NCBI RefSeq assembly: GCF_000344685.1
Contig: NW_006920410.1
Span: forward strand, 2,006,608-2,070,607
DNA length: 64,000 bases
Direction: 5' to 3'
Source: Gloeophyllum trabeum ATCC 11539
Taxonomy: Eukaryota > Basidiomycota > Agaricomycetes > Gloeophyllales > Gloeophyllaceae
In this document: positions 34,725 to 45,535 of the stretch, piece after piece
Position numbering within the stretch: the stretch's first letter is position 1
Layout of the letters: each line of letters opens with the position of its first letter
Position numbers and translations under genes: made by a program
Notes under the pieces: generated by a model
What the model saw: only the letters and a program-made list of their open reading frames with translations
Database searches by the model: none
Told to the model about the DNA's origin: nothing

Positions 34725-37046
34725 CTAGTTCGCTCCCAAAGGCTGCATCTCCAGGTCGGCCTCATCCGTAGGGACAGACAGGATACGGAGGGTGTTGGTG
34801 TGGCCCAATCCTCCTTTCCAGCCCTGGACGGCGACGACAGTGGTACCCTTCTTGATGATCTTCAAGTCGAGGGCACTCTTCAGGCCGAACCGGATGCGGT
34901 TGTCGACCTGGAGGTACGAGATAATCAACATGCAGCTAGCGGGAAGATCTGCCAGGGTCACTCACGTCAGTCTGCCATTGGTGGCTTTGGATGCCCCTGG
35001 GCTCAGAGTACCAGCACGGGTACACTCCCCGGTACAGGTGCATCTGACGCGCAGTCTGCTCGTTTCGAGTAACTGAAATCCATGGTACGTAAGCAGCCAA
35101 CCCACGGCATAACGGCAAGCGTATATACGCACCCATAATGATCGGTGCGTTCGGGCGGTACTTGGCTACATAACGAGCAGTGGAACCGCTAGTCGAGAGC
35201 ACAATGATAGCACTGGCATTCTGCTCAGACGCGGCAGCAACCGCGGCGATCGCCACTGTCTCAGGGGTAGCAGTCGGGCGCGGCTGGGCATCCCTCAACT
35301 CGTCGTGGAGAGGAGGGTAACAGATGGCAGATTCAGCCAACAGGCAGGTCTCCGCCATCATAAGGACTACGACACGAGTTCAGCATGACAAGCGACCACC
35401 AGACGCTGCGTACTTACCAGACTGGACGGGGTATGATCCCTTGGCGGTCTCTCCGGACAACATGACACAGTCAGCACCGTCCAGGACGGCGTTCGCGACG
35501 TCACTGACTTCTGCGCGAGTGGGCCTCGGGTTGTACTAGGGAGATCAGGTCATCATGAGGTGAGTAGACAACATCATCTCACTTACTGTCATCGACTGAG
35601 AAAAAAGGGAGAACATGAGAACTGGGCACACGAGGGTAGGAATGTGACATACCTCCAGCATCTGCGTGGCGACAATGACGGGCTTGCCAACCATGTTGCA
35701 TTTGGCGATCATCATCTTTTGTGCCAGGAAGACTTGACTCGCGGGGATCTCGATACCAAGGTCACCGCGAGCAACCATGACACCATCGGTCTCCGCTAAG
35801 ATTTCATCGAAATTGGCGACCCCCTGCTCGTTCTCGATCTTCACGATGATCTTGATATTGGCTCCCTCAGGCCCGAGGACTTCACGGATATCCTTCACGT
35901 CTTGAGCACGGCGGATGAAAGACGCAAAGATCATGTCGACACCGTTCTTCACACCGAACTGCAAGTCATTCTTATCCTTCGTGGAGAGCGCAGGAAGATC
36001 GACCTCCGTCTTCGGGAGATTGACACCCTTGCGAGAAGAAAGAGTGCCGTTGTTGATGGCGCGCACGCGTACATTGGGGCCGTCAATAGACAGGACCAAC
36101 AACGACAAGATACCTAGTACGCAGGTGAGTTTGATACAGCTTCCATGTATGAAGTTATGTTACCATCGTCGACGTAGATAAGCTTGCCAGGAGCAGTCAC
36201 TTTCGGCAGGTTTGCCTAATGTCCTCAGTCATGACTAATTCCTGCAACGCACATAACTATGGTAACTCACATAGTCGACATACAGGACTTTGTCGTCACA
36301 GGCTTCGGCATACTTGGCCTCAGTCGAGACGATGAACTCATGGCCTGCTTTGATGGCGATCTACAAGGAGACCCGGCAATCTTAATCAATACAAAACTCC
36401 CGACATAGCAGAGGTAACTCACGTCCATGCCGTCCCTCATCAAACCCGTCCGGATCTCCGGTCCTTTCTGTGATTATCGAATGACCATTAGACAAAGAGG
36501 ACGAATAATGAGGCCTTCAACGAACAGTATCCAAAGCGATGGCAACGGGACGACCTCCAGGGCGGGCTTCCACGAAAGTCAGCATAGAACAAAAGGCAGA
36601 ACATGTCCTACCCACATGCCACCATCTTGCGCGTGTTGTCGATGACACTCTGATGGTACTCGTAGGAGCCATGAGAGAAGTTCATGCGCACTACACCATC
36701 CGGATTAACACCGTCCCCATCCATTATCAACTGATTGAGGTTGCTCACCGATATTGACGCCGGCCTGCGCGAGTTGAGCCAAGCTCTCTACGCTGTTAGT
36801 CTTCGGCCCTACATACAACTATCAGTCACGTCTCTCCCCATGTCTGTCGCGTAATTGCAGTACCAATAGTAGCAATAATGCCAGTCTACATCCGTCTACA
36901 TCAGCCTCCGTACTACGCATCGAAAAGAGAGCACCAACTTTGCGGTGGAACTTGGTGTCCTCCGAAGGCAATGGCACATTGGCGGTGTTCAGGCTGCCCA
37001 GCCATTCTATCCTCGACGTAATGTTTCCGCGAGAGACTTTAGACAT
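34725..37046 (-). CDS. PYK1: Pyruvate kinase
   Basis: Starts [19 protein letters not shown]. Introns break the N-terminal half into many small pieces ([19 protein letters not shown] is one). The catalytic barrel includes [51 protein letters not shown] (substrate-binding Lys and Glu) and [15 protein letters not shown]. Next come [13 protein letters not shown] and [20 protein letters not shown] (signature). The C-terminal allosteric domain has [19 protein letters not shown] (FBP-site type loop) and ends [12 protein letters not shown]. It makes pyruvate and ATP from phosphoenolpyruvate in the last step of glycolysis. Introns are present up to near the 3' end. No sign of a break. Confidence 0.96.
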
Positions 37047-37698
37047 TTTTGCTTCTGAGGTAGGATAGACTGGTGGACAACTACACGAGGAGGAAGAGGG
37101 AGTGGCCGAATCAGCTTTATATGGTCGGCGGTGGCGCTAGAGAGGCAAATAAAATAGAAATGCAACGACCGATGGGTTCGCGGACAAGCTTCACTGCCCA
37201 GCTTATCGATGAAACTTGGTATTTATGTGAAATGAAAGAGTGCAACCAATTGGTATACGCACATTCTAGCGTGGTCGTGCGTGGATCAGCCCAGGCTGAG
37301 CTTGTGCCGTCCCACCAAGCGACTCCGTATTGCTTTTTATATTCGGCGGCGCGGCGGGTTCTCCGTGTGGATGTCGGCCCAGTCATCATGCTCTCAGGTT
37401 ATAAAGCGGCGTCGATAGGTCCTAGATCGGAACTGAACACCTGAAGATTTCGACAAGGCAACTTCATTGGTCATTCGTCGATACAGGCTCGAAATACATC
37501 TTCAGCGGTGAGTAATAGACAAGCAAACCTTATGAACAACTAGCACATGGACGCCCAATAGAAGAGACAACAACCCCATTATTACAAGTGTAGACAGTGG
37601 AGACACAAGCTGCTGACGACGGACCGATACCACAGAACTGATATCCAAAAAAATCTGGAAGCGAAAGAGCAAACCCGGACCGCATATTTACAATGCCC
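37047..37698. other. Intergenic / pyruvate kinase promoter
   Basis: About 650 bp between the CSL-family stop and the pyruvate kinase start. The 37,073-37,444 frame overlaps the promoter and has no family resemblance. Confidence 0.45.
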
Positions 37699-40266
37699 TC
37701 AGAGGACTCGCAGCGCCCAACCGTGCGTTGAGCCCTCAACAGCCTGAGCAGCAGCTAACCAGTTGGAATCCATCTGAGCCCCGCTCCCATTGGAGCCATT
37801 GGTAAGACCGCCAATGTCTATGCTCTGGAAGATATTCTCGACCGTGACAGTCCTCCCGGAATGATAGCCGACACCGTCATACGACCGAATGAACAACAAT
37901 GGCAGGCTCCGACCAGAAATCTGAGCAGACAAGGGCCCAACCGGCCTGTCATTCGAGGGACCCGACGACGAGTCGCCTGCTCGTTGGTTATCGTCACTTT
38001 TGGGCGGCGCAGCATCCTCCTCCAGAGCCTTGATGATCTCCGGAATAGGAGGCATTTCCACGACGACAATCGTGTGCACGGGCCCCGACGGAATGAATCG
38101 GGGAGGAGCAACAAAGATCGGCTCAGACGAACTGGAACCATCTTGAGGCAACATAGGCGGGTGAGGCGGCTGCGGCGGGTGCGAAGGAGTCAATGTATGC
38201 ACGAAAGGCGAGATGGCCGTCAAGGGCCCCGGAGGCGTCGCTTGGTACACACGCTGACGGAGTGGACCTAGGTTCCCAAGGTAAACATCCAACGGGGTTT
38301 GCATCCTTGTCTTCGGATGCTCATAGAAGAAGTTTGACACCGTCAGATCCATACTGCGATTCTGGTGACGGTAGGTAGGCGCGGTAAACAGGGTGGGAAA
38401 CGGAGTTATCGGCATTTCTGGGATATTGCTATTCTGCCCGAAGGCATCGAAGAAGGTATACTGGAACTTCGCTTGATCGAACACATGTCAGTCCCACTTG
38501 TAGTATACGGTACAATGAAAAGCACATACAGATTCCAACGATGGTCCAACACAAATAGTCGTCAACTTCATCTGAGATAACACGTACGCCATCCTTAAGT
38601 TCATCGCGGATGCGAGGTGACGAGAACACTAGAGGATGTGTTCCGGCTTGTTGTGACATGCCAGGCGCCGGAGGCGCAACCACGCCCGGCGTCCCAGGCA
38701 TGGGTCCGGCAGCTGACAGATAATGCCGGGAGCCATCGGGGTTCACTCTTTGCAATGCAATCTTCTGCATTTGACTGACAGGACCTCCATCGTCCGCGAT
38801 GATCCTACCCTTGTCGACTTTACGGATCAAAAGCGGTGATGTCGAAATGCCCGAATTCGTATCAGACAATATGACCTCCGAACCGTAAGTGACCGGCTGG
38901 GGACCACCTGTGGAAGTAGCGGCAAGTTCATAAACGTGAGTATCGGAAAGCGATCGATTCCAGGGTCACGTGAACACGTACCCATAGCAGGCGCGTCCGG
39001 AGGACGTCGCACTACATTGACATTGAAGGCAGACCAGGATATATTGCTCGCACATAACGAGCCGTGGTCAATCGTCATATATTTCGTGCGTACAGTTTGG
39101 GAATTGATCCGGTTGAACAAGGAAACAGGACCACCTGCCAAGATACACGAGGAGATATTGCGCGTCTTCGCGGTCTTTTTCGAAGGCTTGGAGATGATCG
39201 TGACGGGCGCGGAGTCAAATGAAGCCCATGTGCGCCCACTGGGAGGTTCACCGCCCTCAGGCGTGAGGGAGGGAGGAGGGGGTTCGGCGATGTCAAGAGA
39301 CAATTGGAAGCTCTTCGCTTTCGCCGTGCCCGTGACATGTAGGAACTTGAAACTGGCGGTCATGTTATTGTCCAGGGGTGCTTTCTGCTCGAAGGATCGA
39401 GTCCCATCCTCAGAAACGACCGCCATCGACAATTGCTGATTGCGCATTTGCCATACCGGTCCCTCGATGTGAACGACGGGAGGCGGGCAAAGGAAGCGCT
39501 TCTCGCTACCATATGACTTCTGGGCGACCGCAGCGTGGAGGCAGACCACAGTGGTCATGGGCACGACGCGTCCTGGATCCTGCAAAACGTGATTTCGTAC
39601 GACGCGACGGATCTTCTGATGCGGATCCTCCGCGTCAGCATCATCCAGCTTTCGCTTTCCGGTTGTCTGAGGTGCTCGCGTTAACTGAACTGGTTGTCCA
39701 TGTGGCGGATACCGAAACTGCCCGATACTTACCGAGACGGACGGGGGAGGAGCGGATCCATGCTGACTGGGCATGACCATGGGCGAAGAACTCCAAGGCG
39801 GCATCTGGACGCCACCAGTGCTCGGTGGCTTCTTGGAAGATGCTAAGATGGACTGCAGTGATGCGTTCGGATCTGAACTCGACCCAGAAGGGTTGATTGG
39901 AGGAGGAATGGGGGCGTGCTGGGAGGGAACCGATTGGTGCTGGTTGGGGGTGTTGCTGGGATGCGCATTTTGAGGAACCTGGGTCGAGTTATGGTTGGAA
40001 ACATGGGTGGACGGAGAAGCAGAGATAGCGTTTACGAGCAAGTTCAAATTTGCCTGCGCCGGCGACGCCGAGCGCGACGACTGCTGAGGATTCTGGGGCG
40101 GGGCAAGCTGGCCGCGGGGGTCGGCGGTAGCAGCGGAGGCCATTGGAGAAAGAGAAGAGGAGTTAGCAGGGAGGGGATGGACTGTCCTCATTATTTCCCG
40201 CGTAGGGGAGAGCAAACTGTGGGAATGGGACTGTGTGAGTGGGAAGAAAACGAGTCCCACGTGCAT
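37699..40266 (-). CDS. CSL-family transcription factor (CBF1/Su(H)/LAG-1; fungal Cbf11/Cbf12 type)
   Basis: The long Pro/Ser/Gln-rich N-terminus holds no fold. The Rel-homology part carries HVLQDPGRVVPMTTVVCLHA and VAQKSYGSEKRFLCPPP, the DNA-contacting signature of CSL proteins. The beta-trefoil follows with ISSCILAGGPVSLFNRINSQ and TKYMTIDHGSLCASNISWSA. After short introns come VTYGSEVILSDTNSGISTSP and LLIRKVDKGRIIADDGGPVS, then the C-terminal IPT-like domain (about 38,480-37,700) with a Pro-rich insert, ending THGWALRVL. CSL proteins bind GTGRGAA-type sites. Fungi lack Notch, and in fission yeast the family controls adhesion, lipid genes and cell-cycle events. An internal ATG (MRTVHPLPANSSS) at about 40,190 is an equally possible start. 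Confidence 0.92.
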
Positions 40267-40669
40267 ACCCGTGAGAGCACCCGGCCTTTATACGCCCGCG
40301 ACCCCGAGCGACGCACCCGGTTCCGGGGTCCCCGGAGTGTTCCGCGACCCCGTCTTACGGCACCCATCATCCCATTTCTGCTCCCCCAGTGCAATTCGTG
40401 CCAGAGATTGCTCTCCTGCTGCCACCGTGTCCGAATGCTGACGCGGGTCGGGAGGTACTTCGCATGCCTGCCTTGCTACCAGCGCTGCGGTAGAACTGCG
40501 GTGTGCGGTTACTAAAGCTCTTCTGACATACAGCCTAGATATACAGTTCTTCCAAAGTCGTATCATGTCATACAGGTCATAACAATTATCCGTACACGTT
40601 ACCCAGTTTTATGAAGTGCGACAGCTTCCAACAGAAAGCCACCCTATTCCAGAACCGAAACCAACTTCT
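40267..40669. other. Intergenic / CSL promoter
   Basis: About 400 bp, no supported gene. Open frames are antisense shadows of each other. Confidence 0.45.
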
Positions 40670-41431
40670 TCAAGCCCATAGCCATCGAGAAAGTGATGAG
40701 ACCCATCTAGCAGACCGCGGCTCCTCGACCCCGCTCTCTGGGAGGAAGAGCTCCCCAAGTTTGTAGTCTTCGGCTTTTTTCGCGTCTGGCACGCTGTATG
40801 CACACCGAAGGGCGCGCAGCCCGTTGTACAGGGCATCATCGTTCTCAGGCTGGTCACCGGTATAAGGGGAGAGCAGATGCTGCTCGTCGAGCCTAGACTG
40901 AGCATCACCAACAAACATGTTGCCTATCAGATACAAGCCGACTCCGTTAATAGCACTCAGACCGAATATATATGGTCACTTACCAAGGTGCAGAATCCCG
41001 AGTTTATCTTCTTCCTGGAGCACCTTCTTCGCCTGTTCTTCGAGTTCGAACTCGAGGTCTTTCGGCGTCGCAGGTACCGAGGACTCCCCCTCCGAGTCCA
41101 CTGGGGAGAACAGCGGATACCTGCTGTGTTGCGCCGCGTGGCTCTCCTTCTCGGGCTCCGCACGATGCAACCAGCTCCATTCCTCGTCCTCCTCGGACAG
41201 GGCGCTCACATGGGCGGGGAAGAAGCCACCCATATTGAACGGGTCCTCTTCTCGAGGTGTCTCGAGGGGTGAGCGAAGCGGACTGGACACGGTTGTTGAT
41301 GCCAGTCGCTGCTTGCTGCGACGAGGAGCCCTCCGGGGACCAATGGGCGGGGTCATGGTACCGGCATCGCGAACAACGAGCCCCGACGGAATCTCGAGAG
41401 TTGGAGCGGACTTTGAGCGTATTATCGACAT
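40670..41431 (-). CDS. Hypothetical protein, 233 aa
   Basis: I do not recognise a family. Two exons (40,984-41,431 and 40,670-40,923) joined by a 60-nt GT-AG intron give 233 residues starting MSIIRSKSAPTLEIPSGL. The N-terminal half is basic and Ser/Pro-rich with possible phosphorylation sites (SSPLRSPLETP). The middle is acidic (SALSEEDEEWSW, LEFELEEQAKKVLQEEDKLG). The C-terminal half is more ordered (GNMFVGDAQSRLDEQHLLSP, NDDALYNGLRALRCAYSV) and ends SSLSRWLWA. No signal peptide or membrane segment. The clean splice and codon pattern support a real gene. Nuclear or cytosolic location is a guess. Confidence 0.65.
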
Positions 41432-42124
41432 GGCGGAGAGTTTTGGAACTGGGCTGTCTGAACCGGTGCAGTCTTATAGAAAGGCGTGTGGATACGTGAC
41501 GTGCACCAAGGCCGAGTGTTCTTGGACGCTTGACTGCAGCAGAGCGAGACGCTCCGCCCATAGTCGCGATCGAATCTAGCTCCCAGCCTCGCCCCAATGA
41601 AAACTAGCTTCCCCCAATCTTCGCACAGTTGAAACTCCGCGGCGCGTCCTCCTCTCAATTAAACGCGTCTGTGGCGTCGAGAACGCGTTCTCGATCGCGT
41701 CTTGTGACGTCCGATCTAGATCTCATGCTGTCAGCATTCCCTCTAGTCTTAAAAGCAGTCGCAGCAACAACTCGCATTGGCATACTCATGAAACCGACAG
41801 TCGCAGAGCACGTCGCCGTGATCGTAACTGATGCGCGTGTTCTTTGTGTCTACGAGCACAAAATGAGAAGAAAGAAAAGACGGAGGAAGGAACGGAGGTG
41901 ATGGAGGAGGGGCGGATTGAAGATTACATGATGCTATTCTATAAGTCCAACGTCCAAAGTGTAGTCCGTGACAAGAACAAAAGCTATGAATTACTCCATG
42001 TGTGTCTGATGATGGCAACGATGCGAAACAAATTGCACATGAACGAGGCGCATCGATGCGGCGCCCTGATGGTACACATTAGGCCGATTATACGCACTGC
42101 AGGTGGTCAGCTGCTATGAGCGTC
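41432..42124. other. Intergenic, about 690 bp
   Basis: No supported gene. Contains a purine-rich stretch near 41,860-41,925. Confidence 0.45.
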
Positions 42125-44982
42125 TCAGTTTGGAGGAGTCCGAGGGACGTTGGACCTCCTCCTATCTTGTCCTGGATGTCCGGGATCGCGTGACCGAGGG
42201 ACAGTGCCAGGGAAAGGCACCCCATCACCCTCCGACCTGAAAGCTCTCGAGTCGCGTCTTGATCCTCCTGGCGCAGGACGACCCTTGTCAGCTTCCTGTT
42301 GGTATTTCTGCCAGTCCTCGACCTTCATTGTCGACAGTCGCTTGGACGAAGGGGGAGTCACAGCGAGTTGAGCGAGTCGGTCTCCACTGAGACTCCTAGA
42401 ACGGTCGTGCTTCTTGGGACCCTCGGGGGATTTATCTTCAGAACGACGTCGACGGTGCTCTTTCTCAGCCAACTCCTTGGCCTTTTCCGCCTGGCGTCTC
42501 GCAACGGCCTCCTTCTCGATGGCCTTTGCCCTCTCCCACTTCGCCTTCGCTTCCGCGAGCTCTGCCTCCTGCTTCGCAGCTTCCGTGAGAGGTGCCTGCA
42601 GGTCCCTGAGCTTCTCTCGGTGCCTCTCGGTAAGTTCCTCAAAGGTGATAACGCGAGGAGCGCTGGGCCGCTGAGGTTCAGGAGCCACGACCGGTGGAGA
42701 CTTCCTCGGAGGCAAGATTGTGACAGCGGCTGCCGGCGGAGAGATAGGTGGAGGAACGCCTGAGCTGGCCTTCTTATGATGCGCCTTAGTCATAGGTGGT
42801 GTAGGTTGGCGTAGCTCTCCGAAGTAATCAGCCCTGGCAGGTGAAGACCGGCCTGCGGAAGGGTGGGAACCCCCGCTAGATGAGGGCGGAACGCCCATTT
42901 CCCCCATCTCAATCATGCTCTCGACTCGTTGACGACGCGCAAGCGCCTCAGCGACGGCGGGCGGTACCGCGATTCTAGGCGTCGGGCTAATAGGTGTCGT
43001 GGCGATAGGAGGTGTAACACCGGAAGGCGGCTGCAAGAGCTTCCTATCTCGAACATAGGAATCCCAGTCGTCTTCCCGAAGAGGAGCACTGATGGGGCGA
43101 CCGATAGCTTCCGCTGGTTGCGGCGAAGAACGGAAGAGGCTGGACAATTCCATAGACTGGACTCTCGAGCGAGGATCTGGCTGGCGAGGAGGCCGAAGGT
43201 GGGTCGCATCAGCAAGGATAGACGAACCCATATTTAATCCCGCAGAGAAGGAAGGATGGCGAGAACGTGACTCGGAGGAGGACGAAGGAGCCGGAGTTCC
43301 ACTTTTGAGCGCGTCGATCGATCGCCGAATAGTCTGAATTTCCGAAAGCAACTCTTCCTTGCGTTTCAGTTCTTCGATCTCGCTATCCTTCAGCTTGGAG
43401 GTAGAAGGTCCATCCTCGGCTATAAAACTCTTGGGAACTTCTTCCTCGATATCCGCACCGAGATCAAGGGTGGGGAGAACACCAGGGCTTTGGCGGCCGG
43501 CTGCTCTCTTCAGCTCATCCTCCGAAGGGGGAGCCGCGAAGAAATCAGAAACACCGGAATGATACCTCTGCCTGGTGCCATTCACCAGAGTAAAGGTCGA
43601 ACCACGTAGCTCTGCGGAACTCGGCGTGGCGGGAATATCCACATCCTTCATCAAGGGCATTCCGGAGAAATTACTGTCATGCCTGCCATGCTTTGTGAGT
43701 GTGGGATGTTCACGCTCCCATTCCCCGCGTTCCTTGTCGATCTCGGCAAAGCGCTCCGCCGCTCTCATCTCCTCCTCTTCGTCCCGTCGTTTCTGCTCTT
43801 CTTGGATCTCTTTGAGCTTCCGCTTGAGAATCTTAATCATGCGGAACTGCACTGCGATACCCATCAGAGCTACAGCGCCCATGAGACCAAGCTCTATTTG
43901 CATGACTTGAGTGACCGGGAATGCAATATGATCGGCCACAAATCTCGGGAAGAGGCTGTCGAACCCAAGGTTCCACATATAAAACTGTAATAAGAGCTTA
44001 GATACTTGCTGCTGATGGAAACATTACAAACACGGACCTCTTTGAGATTTGCGGTGGTGAAGCAGTCAATGCCGAGCATGAATGAAGTCGAACCGACAAA
44101 TGCCGTGGATATGAGTAATATGTGATAGTGTAACTTGGGAATAGTGCACAACACAAATCCTATGACACCGGCAGCTGCAAGCCCAGATTTATAAGATGGG
44201 GCACTGATAATGATGGCAGGAAGGCGCACCAATGTACATGATCCAGCGATACCCTATTGGGCCGATGAGACCACCATTCCTGAAACACTGGACCCAGAGA
44301 GCGAAGGCAAAGCCTCCCCAGGCGCCAATGAAGTACCTGGTAGCCTTCCAGAAAAATATCGTGACAGCACCACCTGCTACGCCTGCGACAATCGACGCGA
44401 GAAGGAACATTCCCCGCACGGTCTTGGAAGGGGGATGTATGGCCGCTAGCACTCCAAACCGTGTGATAAGGACAAAGCACACCAAGGCAAGTGTGTAGAA
44501 GCCGATCAAAAAGAATGACGTCCTGACGGCGGATGAGCATGTATGCCAGCGATGTATCAATCTCTGACAACTCACCAGCGGTTCCTATGCCCCAGGAATG
44601 CAGTGGGAATACCCGTTAAGATGAGGATACCGCCCAGAATACCGAATGCCGGGTCGATTACGGTCGCCAACTGTGAAGGATCAGACGTAGCTGTCGCCGA
44701 GGTCGTAGCATTTGCAGCAGCAGAGGACGTAGGAGTAACAGTGACGTTGATAGCGAGGGTAATGGGTACGGCGGTGGTGATGGGGATATTCTGGTTGCCC
44801 GAGTGCGTCGTGTACGTCGTCGTGATAGAGGTCGTAACATAACTAAGGGTAATGTTTCCGGTAGGAGTGGGCGTCGTGGAAGCGGACGAGTTGGAGGACT
44901 GCGCGGAGACGAGGGCGATCGTGGAAAGCCAGGCGAACAGGACGCCCAGGAGGAACGTGTGCGTGGCGACGCGCGCCGCCAT
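42125..44982 (-). CDS. TM198/TM7S3-like multi-spanning membrane protein with long cytosolic tail
   Basis: Starts MAARVATHTFLLGVLFAWLS, a signal peptide, followed by a Ser/Thr-rich ectodomain of about 100 residues with several N-glycosylation sequons. Membrane segments include FGILGGILILTGIPTAFLG, SFFLIGFYTLALVCFVLIT, GMFLLASIVAGVAGGAVTIF, FIGAWGGFAFALWVQCF, then VIGFVLCTIPKLHYHILLIS and VGSTSFMLGIDCFTTANL, which is the pattern of the TM7S3/TM198-like (DUF4203) domain. A last helix (IELGLMGAVALMGIAVQF) leads into a cytosolic tail of about 550 residues. The tail starts as a charged coiled coil (ILKRKLKEIQEEQKRRDEEE), continues Ser/Pro-rich, has a second charged helix (ELAEAKAKWERAKAIEKEAV) and ends basic. 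The function of this fungal family is not known to me. Confidence 0.82.
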
Positions 44983-45535
44983 GGTGGAAAACGAACACCT
45001 AGGCTGGTGAAGAAGAAAGGGAATAAAATAAGGGAAAGAGAGGATTATATGGCAGAGCAGGACGCGAGAGCGAGCATGGGGTCAGCCGCTGCTTGCGGCA
45101 GTGAGTTCCTTGTGATGGAACGCGGGAGAACCGCTTCACTCGTGCTAGAATGTCCGCTTATCGCGACTCAACCCGAACCCTCAGAACCGGGCTGCAGGTG
45201 CTGGTGTCAACGGCCGCGACAACGCTCGGAAACTGCTGAGAGCTCGCAGGGAACACGCGCTCGAGAAAGTCAAGCCAAGGGTTCAGACTTGACAACCGAC
45301 GAACCGTGTACTTATAACCGAGTCTATGTATATCGTGACAGCCACGGGCTGGTCAAGCCGAGAGTGGAGGTCGGCAGCCGTATGTAAGTACTCATGTTCA
45401 ATAGATACCCTCTGATGAGTCCCACCTCTTGTCCTTGTCAACGAGGTCATGACGTCTGAAGGAACAAGAGGGCGTCCAAGATCAGTCGCTGAGTTCCTGC
45501 GTGATGGCCTGCGCGACATCACCCTAGCAAGACAT
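44983..45535. other. Intergenic, about 550 bp
   Basis: Promoter of the TM198-like gene and 3' side of the helicase. No gene supported. Confidence 0.5.

Noticed and set aside
34521..35072. 183-aa plus-strand frame
   Set aside because: Largely antisense to the last exons of pyruvate kinase.
45411..45475. CTGATGAGTCC, which resembles the hammerhead ribozyme core
   Set aside because: The matching second core (CGAAA) and a stem II of the right size are absent.
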